From assembly GCA_963761735.1 (NCBI GenBank), contig CAVXHQ010000004.1:123776-187775 (forward strand): a DNA stretch of 64,000 bases. The letters run 5' to 3'. A program made the translations under genes and the position numbers. The stretch is from CAVXHQ01 sp963761735. GTDB taxonomy: Bacteria; Pseudomonadota; Alphaproteobacteria; Rhodobacterales; Rhodobacteraceae. Below are positions 28,736-38,699 of the stretch, in pieces. The number at the start of each line of letters is the position of its first letter. Positions within the stretch are counted from its first letter, which is position 1. The notes beneath the pieces are model-generated. The model did not search any database. It was not told where the DNA came from and saw nothing but the letters and a program-made list of their open reading frames with translations.

Positions 28736-29072
28736 CGGGTCCGGTCCTCGCGTCTGTGGCACTGCCCGTCCGGGCGCCAGTCAAAGGGCGGCAATGTTGC
28801 CTGAAGCTGCATATAGGGCCGATTTGCGCGGGGCAACCGCCACATATTGCCGCGGACGGTGCGGCGGGTCTGGCGCCCCGGCGCGGCATCTGCGTTCGAC
28901 GCCGCGACATGCCGGGACGACGGTGCGCATCCCGGGGCATAAATGTCCGTCACACAGTGGACCAGTGTGAAACGGTACTGGCCCGGACCGCCCGCCGGAC
29001 CGCCCGCGGCACCGCCCGACAGCCGCGCCCGACGTGCCGGTGGCCGCCCCCTGCACGCCGTCCGCGCGCAGG
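28736..29072. other. Upstream region of hemA, no gene
   Basis: About 337 bp between the P460 stop and the hemA start. Frames here are high-GC shadows. Apart from the inverted repeat listed separately and a run of ggaccgcccgc-type repeats near 28985-29020, I see nothing definite. Confidence 0.5.
28950..28970. promoter_or_regulatory. Inverted repeat TCACAC-N9-GTGTGA, candidate operator upstream of hemA
   Basis: Perfect 6-bp arms separated by 9 nt in the hemA leader. The size fits a dimeric repressor or activator site. It does not match the FNR/FixK TTGAT-N4-ATCAA consensus. Function is inferred only from symmetry and position. Confidence 0.3.
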
Positions 29073-29666
29073 TCATCCGGCCGGGAAACGGACGTCCGGT
29101 GCGGGCAGCCCCATGTTGTCGCTATAGCTGTAGGCGACGTGGCAATCGCTGCAAAAGCTCTGGCTGATCCCCATCGCATTGCCGTTGGGTTGGACCGCCG
29201 AATAGACCCAGTTGCCGTATTCGTCCGCCTCGCCCGCCGCCACCTTGGTCATGATGAACAACGGGCCGGGCCGCGGGGCGCCGGTGTCGCGCACCGAAAA
29301 GCTCTCCTTGGCGAGGATCGATCCCACCGGCATGACGAATGCCTCGTCGTCGGGATAGCTTGTATAGCCCACGAACGCGATGTCGTTGGCCCATGTGAAC
29401 AGCAACCGGTCGCCGTGCGGACCCGGCGCATAGGCGCCTGTCGAGGTCGCCTCCCATGTCCGGTAAACCTGCGCCACCGGATCGTCGCCAGCGGCATATC
29501 CTGCCGCCAGATCTGCCTCGATGCAGGTATAAAGCTGCGCCACCTGCGCGGTGTCCAGCTCGTATCCCTTGAGGCCCTCGAACATGCAGGACGTATCCTG
29601 AGCGGCGGCGGCCTGTGCCGCGAGGCCGAGGGCTGCGGCCCCGGCGGCTGTGAAAAAGATGTTCAT
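29073..29666 (-). CDS. Cytochrome P460 family protein
   Basis: 197 residues with a signal peptide (about 1-22, ending AAAQD). The C-terminal CSDCH (Cys172, Cys175, His176) is a c-type heme attachment site, and the preceding beta-rich domain (TSTGAYAPGPHGDRLLFTW ... GNWVYSAVQPNG) matches the P460 fold. Cytochromes P460 oxidise hydroxylamine or NO, while close relatives are cytochrome c'-beta. The cross-linking lysine that distinguishes true P460 cannot be assigned confidently by eye. It lies upstream of hemA on the same strand. Confidence 0.8.
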   Translation of the reverse strand: MNIFFTAAGAAALGLAAQAAAAQDTSCMFEGLKGYELDTAQVAQLYTCIEADLAAGYAAGDDPVAQVYRTWEATSTGAYAPGPHGDRLLFTWANDIAFVGYTSYPDDEAFVMPVGSILAKESFSVRDTGAPRPGPLFIMTKVAAGEADEYGNWVYSAVQPNGNAMGISQSFCSDCHVAYSYSDNMGLPAPDVRFPAG

Positions 29667-30001
29667 GAACGGTTCCCCTGAAAGAATGTGCTGTGTCGGA
29701 CGTCCGCAACCGCGAGCGTCCTGAAATCATGCGCATACCTTTCACGACCGGGTCCTGCCTGTCACATCACAAGACCGCCAGTGAGCGACATATTGGCGCA
29801 GCCGGGACGGATTTCGGCACGCGCACCCCGCTCCGGGGGCCACGTCGCGGGCGGACTGCCGGCCCTGCGCCAGTGGCCGGGCATCCGGCGCGGCAGCGCC
29901 CTTTTCGGGCGGTATCCGTCCCGCCCCGCGCCTCATCTCGACCTTGCCGGGCAGACCCCCTAGGCTGCGGGCAAATCCATGCCTTACAGGAGCCATCTGC
30001 C
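29667..30001. other. Divergent intergenic region, no gene
   Basis: 335 bp between the divergent P460 and M20 genes. It must hold both promoters. Reading frames that cross it are not protein-like, and I see no distinct motif. Confidence 0.5.
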
Positions 30002-31390
30002 ATGTCCTCGTCCGCTCTCGACCCCGTCCTTGCCCGGATCGACGCCGATTTGCCCGCCGCCCTCGACCGGCTGATGGCGCTGCTGCGCATCCCCTCGATC
30101 TCGACCGACCCGGCCTTTGCCGCCGATTGCGACAAGGCTGCCGACTGGCTGGTGGACGATCTGACGGCCATCGGATTCGACACCACCAAACGCGCGACAC
30201 CGGGGCATCCGATGGTGGTGGGCCATGCCTCCGGCCCCGGGCCGCACCTGATATTCTACGGCCACTACGACGTGCAGCCCGTCGATCCGCTGGACCTGTG
30301 GGACCGCGACCCGTTCGACCCGCAGGTGCAGGACACGCCCAAAGGCAAGGTCATCCGTGGCCGAGGCACCTCGGACGACAAGGGCCAGCTGATGACATTC
30401 GTCGAGGCGTGCCGGGCGTGGAAAGCGGTACACGGCGCCCTGCCCGCGAAGCTTTCGGTGTTCTTCGAAGGCGAAGAGGAAAGCGGCTCACCCTCGCTGA
30501 TCCCGTTCCTGAAGGAGAACGCCGACGAGTTGCGCGCCGATATGGCGCTGATCTGCGACACCGGGTTGTTCGATGCGCAGACGCCCGCGATCACCACCAT
30601 GCTGCGCGGCCTGCTGGGCGAGGAGATCACCGTGCACGGCCCCGACATGGACCTGCATTCGGGCATGTACGGCGGCGCCGCCATCAACCCGGTCCGCGTG
30701 CTGTCGCGCATCATCGCCGCCCTGCACGACGATACAGGGAGGATCACGGTGCCGGGGTTCTACGACGGCGTTGCCGAACTGCCCGACGACATCCGCGCGC
30801 AATGGGACGCGCTGGATTTCGACGCCGAAAAGTTCCTCGCCGATGTCGGCCTGTCGGTGCCCGCGGGCGAAGTCGGGCGTTCCGTCCTCGAGATGATCTG
30901 GTCGCGCCCGACCTGCGAGATCAACGGCATCAACGGCGGCTATACCGGCGCCGGATTCAAGACCGTGCTGCCCGCCAGGGCCAGCGCCAAGATCTCGTTC
31001 CGCCTCGTGGGCACGCAGGATCCGCACAAGATCCGCGAGAGTTTCCGCGCCATGGTCGAAGGCATGCTGCCCGCCGACTGCACCGTCACCTTCCACGGCC
31101 ACGGCGCGGGGCCGGCCTCGGTCATGTCGACGCAAAACCCGATGTTCGAGGCGGCGCGCAGCGCGCTGTCCGACGAATGGCCCAACGCGGCGGCGTTCAT
31201 CGGGTCCGGCGGCTCGATCCCGATCGCGGGCTATTTCAAGAAATATGTCGGCATGGATGCGATGCTCATCGGCTTTGGCCGCGACGACGACCTGATCCAT
31301 TCCCCGAACGAGAAATACGCGATGGACAGCTTTCACAAGGGTATCCGCAGCTGGGCCCGCGTGCTGGCGCGCCTGTCGGACGGTGCATGA
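30002..31390 (+). CDS. M20/M25/M40 family dipeptidase
   Basis: 462 residues from ATG 30002, preceded by an aggag ribosome site. Zinc-dependent exopeptidase. Visible: the first metal His in FYGHYDVQPVDP, the bridging Asp in RGTSDDKGQ, the catalytic pair in FEGEEESGSPSL, the Asp in CDTGLFD, and a late His near DDDLIHSPNEKY. The lid domain lies in between. This subgroup (often annotated dipeptidase or carnosinase-like) is cytosolic. Its stop overlaps the start of the VOC gene as ATGA (31387-31390). Confidence 0.93.
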   Translation: MSSSALDPVLARIDADLPAALDRLMALLRIPSISTDPAFAADCDKAADWLVDDLTAIGFDTTKRATPGHPMVVGHASGPGPHLIFYGHYDVQPVDPLDLWDRDPFDPQVQDTPKGKVIRGRGTSDDKGQLMTFVEACRAWKAVHGALPAKLSVFFEGEEESGSPSLIPFLKENADELRADMALICDTGLFDAQTPAITTMLRGLLGEEITVHGPDMDLHSGMYGGAAINPVRVLSRIIAALHDDTGRITVPGFYDGVAELPDDIRAQWDALDFDAEKFLADVGLSVPAGEVGRSVLEMIWSRPTCEINGINGGYTGAGFKTVLPARASAKISFRLVGTQDPHKIRESFRAMVEGMLPADCTVTFHGHGAGPASVMSTQNPMFEAARSALSDEWPNAAAFIGSGGSIPIAGYFKKYVGMDAMLIGFGRDDDLIHSPNEKYAMDSFHKGIRSWARVLARLSDGA

Positions 31391-31800
31391 GCGTTCCATG
31401 CGGCGATCATCTGCATCTGTATGTCGCCGACACCCACCGGGCGACGGCGTGGTACGCGGACGTCCGGGGCCCGACACCGCACGCCGGGCTTGCGGCCCGG
31501 GCGAACGACCCGATGGGCCCATGGATCCTGGCGGCAGGGGATGACGACGGCCCTGTCGCCTATCGCCCGCCACTGCGCACCGCCGCCGCGCGACACGACA
31601 TTCGCATTTCGGATGGCGGGCGCGGATATCGTGCTTTTCGTCGCGCGCCTGCCGCACCTTCGATTGACGGATCAGACTGGCACGATCCGTCGAGTTCCGA
31701 CATCGTCGACCACGGCGGGTCGGTCTCGCTGTATTTCCGCGATGTCGACGCAAATCCGCTGGAAGTCACCTGTTATGGTGTGACCGGCCTGTCCGCATAA
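31387..31800 (+). CDS. Small VOC (glyoxalase-like) protein
   Basis: 137 residues from the ATG in the ATGA overlap with the M20 gene. The N-terminal beta strand GDHLHLYVADTHRATAWYAD and the C-terminal SVSLYFRDVDANPLEVTCY are VOC signatures, the latter with the usual final metal-site Glu. The middle is divergent, so catalytic identity is uncertain. It is translationally coupled to the peptidase, and a terminator follows its stop directly. Confidence 0.75.
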   Translation: MSVPCGDHLHLYVADTHRATAWYADVRGPTPHAGLAARANDPMGPWILAAGDDDGPVAYRPPLRTAAARHDIRISDGGRGYRAFRRAPAAPSIDGSDWHDPSSSDIVDHGGSVSLYFRDVDANPLEVTCYGVTGLSA

Positions 31801-31802
31801 GC

Positions 31803-31832
31803 AAAAAGACGCCCCCGAGGGGGCGTCTTTTG
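31803..31832 (+). terminator. Intrinsic terminator after the M20-VOC operon
   Basis: aaaaagacgccccc / gggggcgtctttt hairpin with a T-run. It is symmetrical enough to act from both sides and lies just downstream of the 3' end of tRNA-Asp. Confidence 0.85.
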
Positions 31833-31838
31833 CGAAAG

Positions 31839-31915
31839 TGGCGCGGTTGACGGGGCTCGAACCCGCGACCCCCGGCGTGACAGGCCGGTACTCTAACCAA
31901 CTGAGCTACAACCGC
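31839..31915 (-). tRNA. tRNA-Asp (GTC)
   Basis: 77 nt on the minus strand. It folds as a cloverleaf: acceptor GCGGTTG/CAACCGC, discriminator G, encoded CCA, and anticodon loop CTGTCAC with anticodon GTC. Confidence 0.95.
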
Positions 31916-32093
31916 GCGTGAGGAGCGTCTTAGATACGCCCCCCATGAGCGTCAAGCGGGAAAGCGGGTAAAACCGCCGGAAAGTTTCGCTGTGTCGGTT
32001 CGACATGGCCGCGACAGGGCGAAAATCCCGGCCGTCCGATCATGACATTGCGTCCATCGAGGGTGTCGTGAACATCGAGCGTGCTGCGGAAAT

Positions 32094-32122
32094 ATGGTGG
32101 GTCGTGACGGGCTCGAACCGCC
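32094..32122. repeat. Left attachment-site copy (tRNA-Val 3' fragment)
   Basis: 29 bp identical to 57733-57761, covering CCA, the 3' acceptor strand, and part of the T arm of tRNA-Val. Beyond it the match to the tRNA is lost, as expected of the displaced half of an integration site. Confidence 0.9.
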
Positions 32123-32188
32123 CACTTGAAGCACTCTCCCCTTACATTACTCAAGATATAATGACTTTATGAGCTTTACACGGCGATC

Positions 32189-32232
32189 TTACCATGGGAC
32201 ACGCAAAATGTTACCATGGAAACTACCATGGA
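32189..32232. repeat. Left integrase arm-type repeats (three copies of YTACCATGGR)
   Basis: Copies begin at 32189, 32211 and 32223 (spacing 22 then 12). The second and third contain ATG codons of the integrase frame (32216 and 32228), so integrase binding here could repress its own translation or transcription. Confidence 0.7.
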
Positions 32233-33799
32233 CTGCAACTTTGGAGCATCCCAAATGGCTGGCGAGGTTCGGTATCTGCGGAAGGCGTCAGGCGGGCGCT
32301 GGAAGTATCAGCGTGACGTGCCAGCGCCTTTCCGTGAGCGCCTCGCGCGGGCGCGCTGGGAGTATTCGCTTGGTAGCGACTACACGAACGCGGTGGCACG
32401 GTGTTCAGACCTTCGGCGGGCACATGACCGGGAAATTGCCGATCTGGCCAAGATGCTGAATGGCTCGTCTATCGGAGGGCGAACCGCAGTGTCGATCAAC
32501 GAAGCAATGAGGGCCAATGCACTGCTTGTCGCAGAAGACGCCCCCACCGGTGTAAAGGTCAGTTCCAAGGACGCCACGGGTCCGGGACTGAACGAGATGT
32601 GGCGGAGGACAGAGCACGTCATGGAGAAAGCCAAGCGCCTTCCACCGGTGGCAGAGTGGGAAAGGCTGGCTCTCCATGCAGCGATGGCGTTCGGTGATGG
32701 TAGTCACATGGAGCGGCGGCAGGCGGCGGGAGGCATGCAAGGCACATACATGGAAGCGAACGCCGTCCGCCCTGCCGATGGGGTCGGGCGCGCGATGTGG
32801 GAAGCCATGAAGAAGATGTTGGATGAGCGACTGTCGATCCTGTCGCCCCATGCCGATCCGAACGATCCCGACCGCCTGACAGCCGTATTCGAACGGTATG
32901 CGAAGTTTCGCAACATCGCAGATGCGACCCGCACGACATATCTGAAAGGCATCAAGTTCTTCGTTGCGGACAACGGTGATCTGAGGGTGCAGGACATCAC
33001 CAAGAAGATGTTGCGCGATCAACGTGACCGATGGTCAGAGAAGGTCTCACCTGCCAGCGTCAAGCAATACATGCAGCCGATCAAAGGGGTGCTCGCCTTC
33101 GCAGAAGAGGAAGAGACGATTGAAATCAGCCCTGCCGTCCGACTTTCGATGCCACCAGAAAAGGAGACCATCGAAGAACGCAAATGGCATCCATTCTCTT
33201 GCGAGGAAGTGCGCGCGATCTTCGCGGAAGCGGATCGGCGTTGGGCGGACGACGCGCCAAAGTCGAAGCTTTCGCTGGAGCGTCGGACGCTCTACCGCCT
33301 GACGCTTCGCACCTTGATGGTTACAGGGGCGCGCCCCCATGAACTTTGGCGCTTGCAGCCAGACTGGGCGGGAGACCATGACCGTGAGGGATGGCAGGGG
33401 CGTGGCATCGACATAAGGAGCACAAAAGCCGGGAAGCGATTGATCCCTTGCCCTTCGCAGGCTCTCCCTTTCGCCGACTTTGTGGTTGCGGGCGGGCTCA
33501 AATGCCTGTCGCCAGATAGTGACCGGATGGCAACGCACAAGGAAATCGCCAGCCGCGTCAAGGGCTTCAACGACTTACAGTTGACGCCGCTCTTGATGAC
33601 GCTGGGTATCAAGCGTCCGAAAATCAGCTTCCGTTCGACGCGCCCAACCTTCTGGGACGCTATGGAGCGTCAGGGCGCATCTGATTCAGTGGTGCAGGAT
33701 GTCGTCGGTCATGTGCGAAAGGACAAGATGATGCGTCATTACAAGTCGCGTTCCGAAATGGAAGCGATGCTTGCGGCTATGGAAGCGGTCGAGTTCTGA
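32216..33799 (+). CDS. int: Tyrosine recombinase / integrase of the island
   Basis: 527 residues from ATG 32216; ATG 32228 is equally possible. An N-terminal arm-binding part (EVRYLRKASGGRWKYQRDVP) is followed by a core-binding helical domain (about 215-310) and a catalytic domain. Catalytic residues seen: Arg in TGARPHELWRL (about 372), a Lys in STKAGKRLIPC, Arg in SFRSTRPTFWD, His in VVGHVRKDKMM and the Tyr nucleophile in RHYKSR (about 513). The usual His of HxxR is replaced (Ser/Thr context). It drives site-specific recombination at the tRNA-Val gene. It sits at the att end that lacks the intact tRNA, the less common arrangement. Confidence 0.92.
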   Translation: METTMDCNFGASQMAGEVRYLRKASGGRWKYQRDVPAPFRERLARARWEYSLGSDYTNAVARCSDLRRAHDREIADLAKMLNGSSIGGRTAVSINEAMRANALLVAEDAPTGVKVSSKDATGPGLNEMWRRTEHVMEKAKRLPPVAEWERLALHAAMAFGDGSHMERRQAAGGMQGTYMEANAVRPADGVGRAMWEAMKKMLDERLSILSPHADPNDPDRLTAVFERYAKFRNIADATRTTYLKGIKFFVADNGDLRVQDITKKMLRDQRDRWSEKVSPASVKQYMQPIKGVLAFAEEEETIEISPAVRLSMPPEKETIEERKWHPFSCEEVRAIFAEADRRWADDAPKSKLSLERRTLYRLTLRTLMVTGARPHELWRLQPDWAGDHDREGWQGRGIDIRSTKAGKRLIPCPSQALPFADFVVAGGLKCLSPDSDRMATHKEIASRVKGFNDLQLTPLLMTLGIKRPKISFRSTRPTFWDAMERQGASDSVVQDVVGHVRKDKMMRHYKSRSEMEAMLAAMEAVEF

Positions 33800-33839
33800 A
33801 AAAACGCGTTTGTCGGCGACCCTTTCGGTGAAACGTCAC

Positions 33840-36800
33840 TCACACCGCGAACCGTCCATCTTCGACAATCCGAGCCTGTCCCAATGCAGACAGACTTTCC
33901 AATAGGGGTCGCACGGTCGTGGCGCGGCCTCGGGCGAAATGGCGGGCGACCTGTTCGGGGGTGGCCACGCCAAGATCGCCAAGGGCGCGCTGCACGGCGG
34001 CAAGTTGGTCTGGAAGGGATTTGGGCCATGCGGTTTTGGCCGATGTGGCGGCGATGCCAAGGTTCATCGCGGCCTGGTCGTCTTTCGCTGCTGCCGCCTT
34101 GCCCTCGGGGTTCTGGTAGGCGGGGCGCAGCCAGCGGACCTGGCCCTTGGCCTCTTCTGCCGCGCGCTCATGGTTGAGGTTGACCAGACGGTGCAGGATA
34201 TCATCGTCGGACAGGTCGGCGGGCCAGCCGTAGGCCTCTGCCACGGCGGCGTCGATACGGTCGTGCAGGTCGCGCAGGATGCCAACGAGGCCCTGGTCAT
34301 AGACCTCCTTGTCGCGGCCTTCGATCCGCGTCCCGGCCCGAACCTTTTCCAGCACATTGTAGAGACCTGTCAGGGTGAGTTTGGGGTGCGCGGCAAGCCG
34401 GTCCTTGCGGTGGGCGTCGAGGTGTTCGCCCAAGCTACGCAGGGAAGTGGTTTGAGTGTCTGACAGGTCGGGGAATGGAAAAGGATCGAAGCAGCGTGAT
34501 TTGCTGTATCTCGGATCGTTGCCATATCCCAGCCAGCCACCCGCCGCGATTGCCCATGCCACATGGAACCGCGACGACAAGACCGATAGTTGCGCAGCAT
34601 CGTCGATGCCGATGGCGATCAGCATGTTGTCGGGCAACACAGCTTGGTCGAGGAACTGGAACACCCGATGCTTGGTCGTTTCAACCGTTGCAATATAGCG
34701 CAGTAGACTGTCAAGAGTGGGGCGCAGCACGGGACGGGGTTTGCCGTGAAGCCACCAAAGACGCGCATAGCCTGCACTATCAGCCGACGCCGATGCTCTA
34801 GCGTCCCTTGCGGGACGTATCGTATCAGTAAGATGTTGATAGACCGCCGGAAACCTTTCCCGCACTTCCGTTTCGGTCAGCCCGAACAGGTCAATCACCA
34901 TGACGCCACGTGAGGTCGCTGTCAGGTCGCGTCCATTGCGATAGTCGCGGATATGCTGGTCCAGCCCCGGCACGGTGCCAAGGCCCAGTGCCTTCGCCTG
35001 TGTCGGTGTGACGATGAAGCCAGCGCCATGAAGTTTCACACCCGGCGACGATATCCCGTCATTGGCCTGCAAGGGCACCGCCCCCGCCACATCGGCACCG
35101 ATGCGCAAGTTAGCAAAAATGCGCCCCTTCTCAATCGAGAATTGGACCGGACGGCCCTCAGCTTCCCTCTCGCCCTTGGTTTCTTGGGTGATGGTCAACA
35201 ACCGCCCGCTTTCGCGCCCTGGTGCTGCCACCGTCATGGCGATACGCACCGCCGCACCGTCTCCCGCATCCACCCAAGGGTGGTCGGGAATGGCGAAGGT
35301 CAGGGACAATGGCGTCTTGGCGTCATTCAAATGCGCTTCCAGCACGCGGCGGGCGAATGTCTGACGCAAAGAGTTTGTAGTGATAAAGCCCATGCGCCGG
35401 GTGCCCTTGGCCTTAGCCTTGGCCGTCGCGGGCTTGAAGGCGCGAGTCGCGAGCGCTGCCTTCTCCCACCAGAACATGACAAAGTCCGCACTTTGCGGCA
35501 TCTTGGGGTAGGCTTTCCACAGCGCCTCGGCATAGCCGTCCCCCAGCGCATCGCGCATCCGGCTGGCCCCGATGAAGGGCGGATTGCCGACGATGAAATC
35601 TACGTCTGGCCATTTGGCGGGCTTGGGCTTGGAATAATCGTAGACCTGCACCCGCGCCTCCGGGTCCGGTATCGGCTGGCCGGTGACATTGCTGGTCGTC
35701 ATGGTCTCGCCGTCCCAGCGGGTCACGGGCTTGCCCGCCTCGTCCAGCCGGGGCGTTTGCGCCTCCCACGTCAACACGGCATCGCGGTTTTCGATGTTCT
35801 TGAAGTCGCGCAAGACGGGTTCGGCGGGGCTGGCCTTGCCGTGGGTGCGAAAGTGCCATTGCAGGTAGCCAATCCACAGCACCAACTCTGCGACCGCAGC
35901 GGCCCAAGGGTTCAGCTCAATGCCAAGGAACTGGTGCGGATCGACGGTATGCCCCTCCAGTGACAGGGCGACCTGTTCCTGACCAAGATCGGCCAGCAGC
36001 GCCGTGACCTCGCCCTCCAGCCGTTTCATCAGCTCGAGCGCGACATAGAGGAAATTTCCGGACCCACAGGCAGGATCGAGGACGCGCACGGCACACAGAC
36101 GGCGATGGAAAGCCTCCACTTCCGCGCAGCGCGTCCTTGTCCTTGCCTTGCTGGACCAACGTCAGCGCGGCCGCCTTGCACGGCCGCCCAATCCGCCCGC
36201 AAGGGGGCGATCACAGTTGGATTGACCAGCCGTTCCACATAGGCGCGGGGCGTGTAATGCGCGCCCAGCTTGTGCCGGTCCTCTTGGCGACAGCGCGCGT
36301 TCCAGCAAGGTGCCGAAAATCGCCGGTTCAACCTCTTTCCAGTCTCGGTCGGCGGCGTCGATCAACAGCGACAGTTGCACCTCGGACAGCGGCAAGGCGG
36401 CGGCGTCCCTGAACAGACCGCCGTTGAAGCGCTTGAGGTCGGTCATGAGTGAAGGTGAGAATCCACCGGTATTCATCGTTCCCCACAGGCTCTTGAGCGC
36501 GGGGGCGGCGTGTTCCGGGTGCCCCCGCAATTTCTTGAGCAAGTCGGAGAAGTGAATCGTGTGGGATGAGGTTCACGTCCTCTGCGAACATCGTAAACAG
36601 ACAGCGCATGAGGAAGCGGGCCACAACTTCTGCCGCGTGGCCCTGTCCCTCAAATGAGCGGCCAAGTGCTGCCAGCCGGTCGGCAACGCCGCGCGTGACC
36701 TCTGCGCTGATCTTGGCGGGGTCCAGCGCGTGGGGGTCTGTCCACATGGTGCGTAGGCGGTCGAGTGTCTTGGCCTCTCGCAAGTCGTCCAGCGCAATAC

Positions 36801-37347
36801 GGTAGCGGGCACCATCGGGAAACTGGGTGTAACCCTGCCCCTGACCAGAGAAATCGGCGTAGACCTCCAGCACATGCCCCACGTCCACGATTATCAGGAA
36901 CGGTGGCCAGCCATCGTCGCGGGCGACGGCACGGGCGTAACCGTCCGCCTGGTTCTTGGCGCGCAACATGGTGTCGTCCCAGCGCTTCGACCCGCGAACG
37001 CCGTGGCCCTGCCGCTGAATCTTGGGCAAGTCGGCGATCAGGGCAAGCTGGTTGTCGTCGGTCCGCGTCGACTGGCCGGTGCCCTGCTTGGCCTCCATCA
37101 CGAAACAACCGCGTCGGTAGAGGTCGATGAAGCCGCGTGACTGGACGCCGGTGTGAATGAAGGTGACGGGACGCTCGAACCGGTAGTCGTCGTTCTGTGC
37201 GTCGGCGGTGGCAGGCTTGGGGGCCGGAACGGCCAGAAGCTGCGTCAGTTCTATTGCGAATTGCTGAAAATTCGCCCGCTCGCTACCGCCGGACGCCTGC
37301 CAGCGTGAAATAAAGTCGTCTGCGTCCAACGGTTCGGGCCTGTTCAA
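33840..37347 (-). pseudogene. MmeI-like (type IIL/IIG) restriction-modification enzyme, broken by four apparent single-base insertions
   Basis: One gene split over four frames. N-terminus from 37347: nuclease motif Asp75-x9-Glu85-x-Lys87 in FIDLYRRGCFVMEAK, the same D-x9-ExK spacing as MmeI. A helical spacer follows, with GAHYTPRAYVERLVNPTV. Then the N6-adenine methylase domain has motif I DPACGSGNFLYVAL and motif IV NPPFIG. A target-recognition domain and C-terminus complete about 1165 residues. Shifts lie near 36552, 36286, 36178 and 36122. Removing one base at each restores HDSFSDLLKKLRGH, ERALSPEDRHKLGAHY, WAAVQAAALTLVQQG and DALREVEAFHRRL. Each is a 1-base gain, so assembly error is as likely as decay. 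If intact, one protein would both methylate and cut. Confidence 0.8.
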
Positions 37348-37704
37348 TGCACTTTACCGTTCATCATGGCCAGAATTGCCTGGGATGCTAGTTCAATCGG
37401 GGTTTCATCCAAGGCGCGATGGCAATGTTGTCTTCGCGGCGCTATCGACGGGCGAGGACGGTAGCAAGCGGGTGGATGCGGCTCTTAGCGATTACCTTCC
37501 GAATGTCCTTTGCGGAAAAATTGGGGGGTTGCTTGCTATTTCGCTAGAGCGGTGCGCGCTGACAGCATCTACACGCCCCCGGCGATCAGGGCCCACCCCC
37601 CGCCTTGGGTCCCTGTTAATCTATTGTATTCATTAACTTATTATTCTGAAAGCCTGTTTTTGATGCGGGTTGCGCCCCGGTGATGTGCCGGGACGCTGGG
37701 GGAT
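37348..37704. other. Intergenic stretch between the R-M gene and the recombinase gene
   Basis: 357 bp containing an AT-rich segment (about 37610-37650). No frame has recognisable character. The promoter of the R-M gene is probably near its right end side at 37350-37400. Confidence 0.45.
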
Positions 37705-38304
37705 TCAAACGATCCCTTCGCGGGGTCGGTCTGGCGGGGTGTCATTACCGACGACGCGGTAGACGCTGGACCGGGCGATGCCCAGTTCCTTCGCGATGTG
37801 GGCAGGGCGCATACCGCGCGCCAGCAAGGTCCGGATGCGATCTGCGTCGATGGTGGCGGGACGGCCTTTGAAGGGGCTGTCCTCGCCCTTGGCGAGCGCG
37901 GCGTCGATGCCTTCCCGTTGGCGAACCTTGCGGATTTCTGTCTCAAACTCTGCTATCGCGCCCAGCATGGTAAAGAACATCCGACCTTCTGCGGACGTGG
38001 TGTCGATGGCCTGTTCCAAGACGCGCAAACCGACGCCTTTCTCTTGCAGGGTGTGGGCAATGTTCTGGAGGTCACGAGAGGACCGCGCCAGACGGTCTAG
38101 CCGCGTGACGACGACTGTGTCGCCCTTGCGGATGCCGCGCGTCAGGAGGTCGTCCAGAGCGGCACGGCCTTCGCGCTTGGTGCCGGTCGCCTTTTCGACG
38201 TAGAGGTGTTCAGCGGCCACGCCAGCTCCCATGAGCGCCGCGATCTGCACGTCCAGCTTTTGTCCCGCGCTGCTTACGCGCCCGTATCCGATCAATTCGC
38301 CCAT
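37705..38304 (-). CDS. Serine recombinase (resolvase/invertase family)
   Basis: 199 residues from ATG 38304 (MGELIGYGRVSSAGQ). The catalytic Ser lies in GYGRVSSAGQ (about residue 10-11), followed by the family motifs VVVTRLDRLARSSRDL and AIAEFETEIRKVRQREGI. A C-terminal helix-turn-helix (ARGMRPAHIAKELGIARSSVYRVV) binds DNA. Length and domains match the Tn3-resolvase/Hin group. No transposase partner of the Tn3 type is present. Roles could be resolution of element multimers or a leftover from another transposon. Confidence 0.88.
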   Translation of the reverse strand: MGELIGYGRVSSAGQKLDVQIAALMGAGVAAEHLYVEKATGTKREGRAALDDLLTRGIRKGDTVVVTRLDRLARSSRDLQNIAHTLQEKGVGLRVLEQAIDTTSAEGRMFFTMLGAIAEFETEIRKVRQREGIDAALAKGEDSPFKGRPATIDADRIRTLLARGMRPAHIAKELGIARSSVYRVVGNDTPPDRPREGIV

Positions 38305-38677
38305 GTGCTGTCCTTTCTGTCCCGATTGAGTATCTACACATTTGCTACATGTCTCATAATGATTCGGCAAGTCATTTAGGACGTTCTCAGGCCATATTCG
38401 ACTGTCTCGGAAGAGTATACCTACTCAGGACAGTTGATGTGGCGGAACGGTGAGGGGGAGGATCGGGTCGCTGGGAACCCGCTGATGTCGGCGCGCAAAG
38501 GTTGGTCCGTGGACGGTTCGCTGAGGCGTGGGGTGATGCGCCGCCAGGCTAAGTGTGGGAGAAGCGCGAAAGTGAGATGGGTCTTCTGCGCAAGGGATGG
38601 GGGCACTCGACCGACCAGACGGGATTCAAAACGAACGCCCACCAAAACAAATTTTGGCAATCGGCTGTCGATTCAAT
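38305..38677. other. Upstream region of the recombinase gene up to IS66 copy 1
   Basis: 373 bp. It could contain a recombination (res) site for the recombinase, but I see no convincing paired repeats. Short frames here are not protein-like. The last 8 bases (gattcaat) are the left target-site copy for IS66. Confidence 0.4.
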
Positions 38678-38699
38678 GTAAGCGTCCGGCCTGACCGCT

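Noticed and set aside
31839..31915. tRNA-Asp as the attachment site of the island
   Set aside because: No second copy of its 3' end is present; the duplicated 29 bp belong to tRNA-Val.
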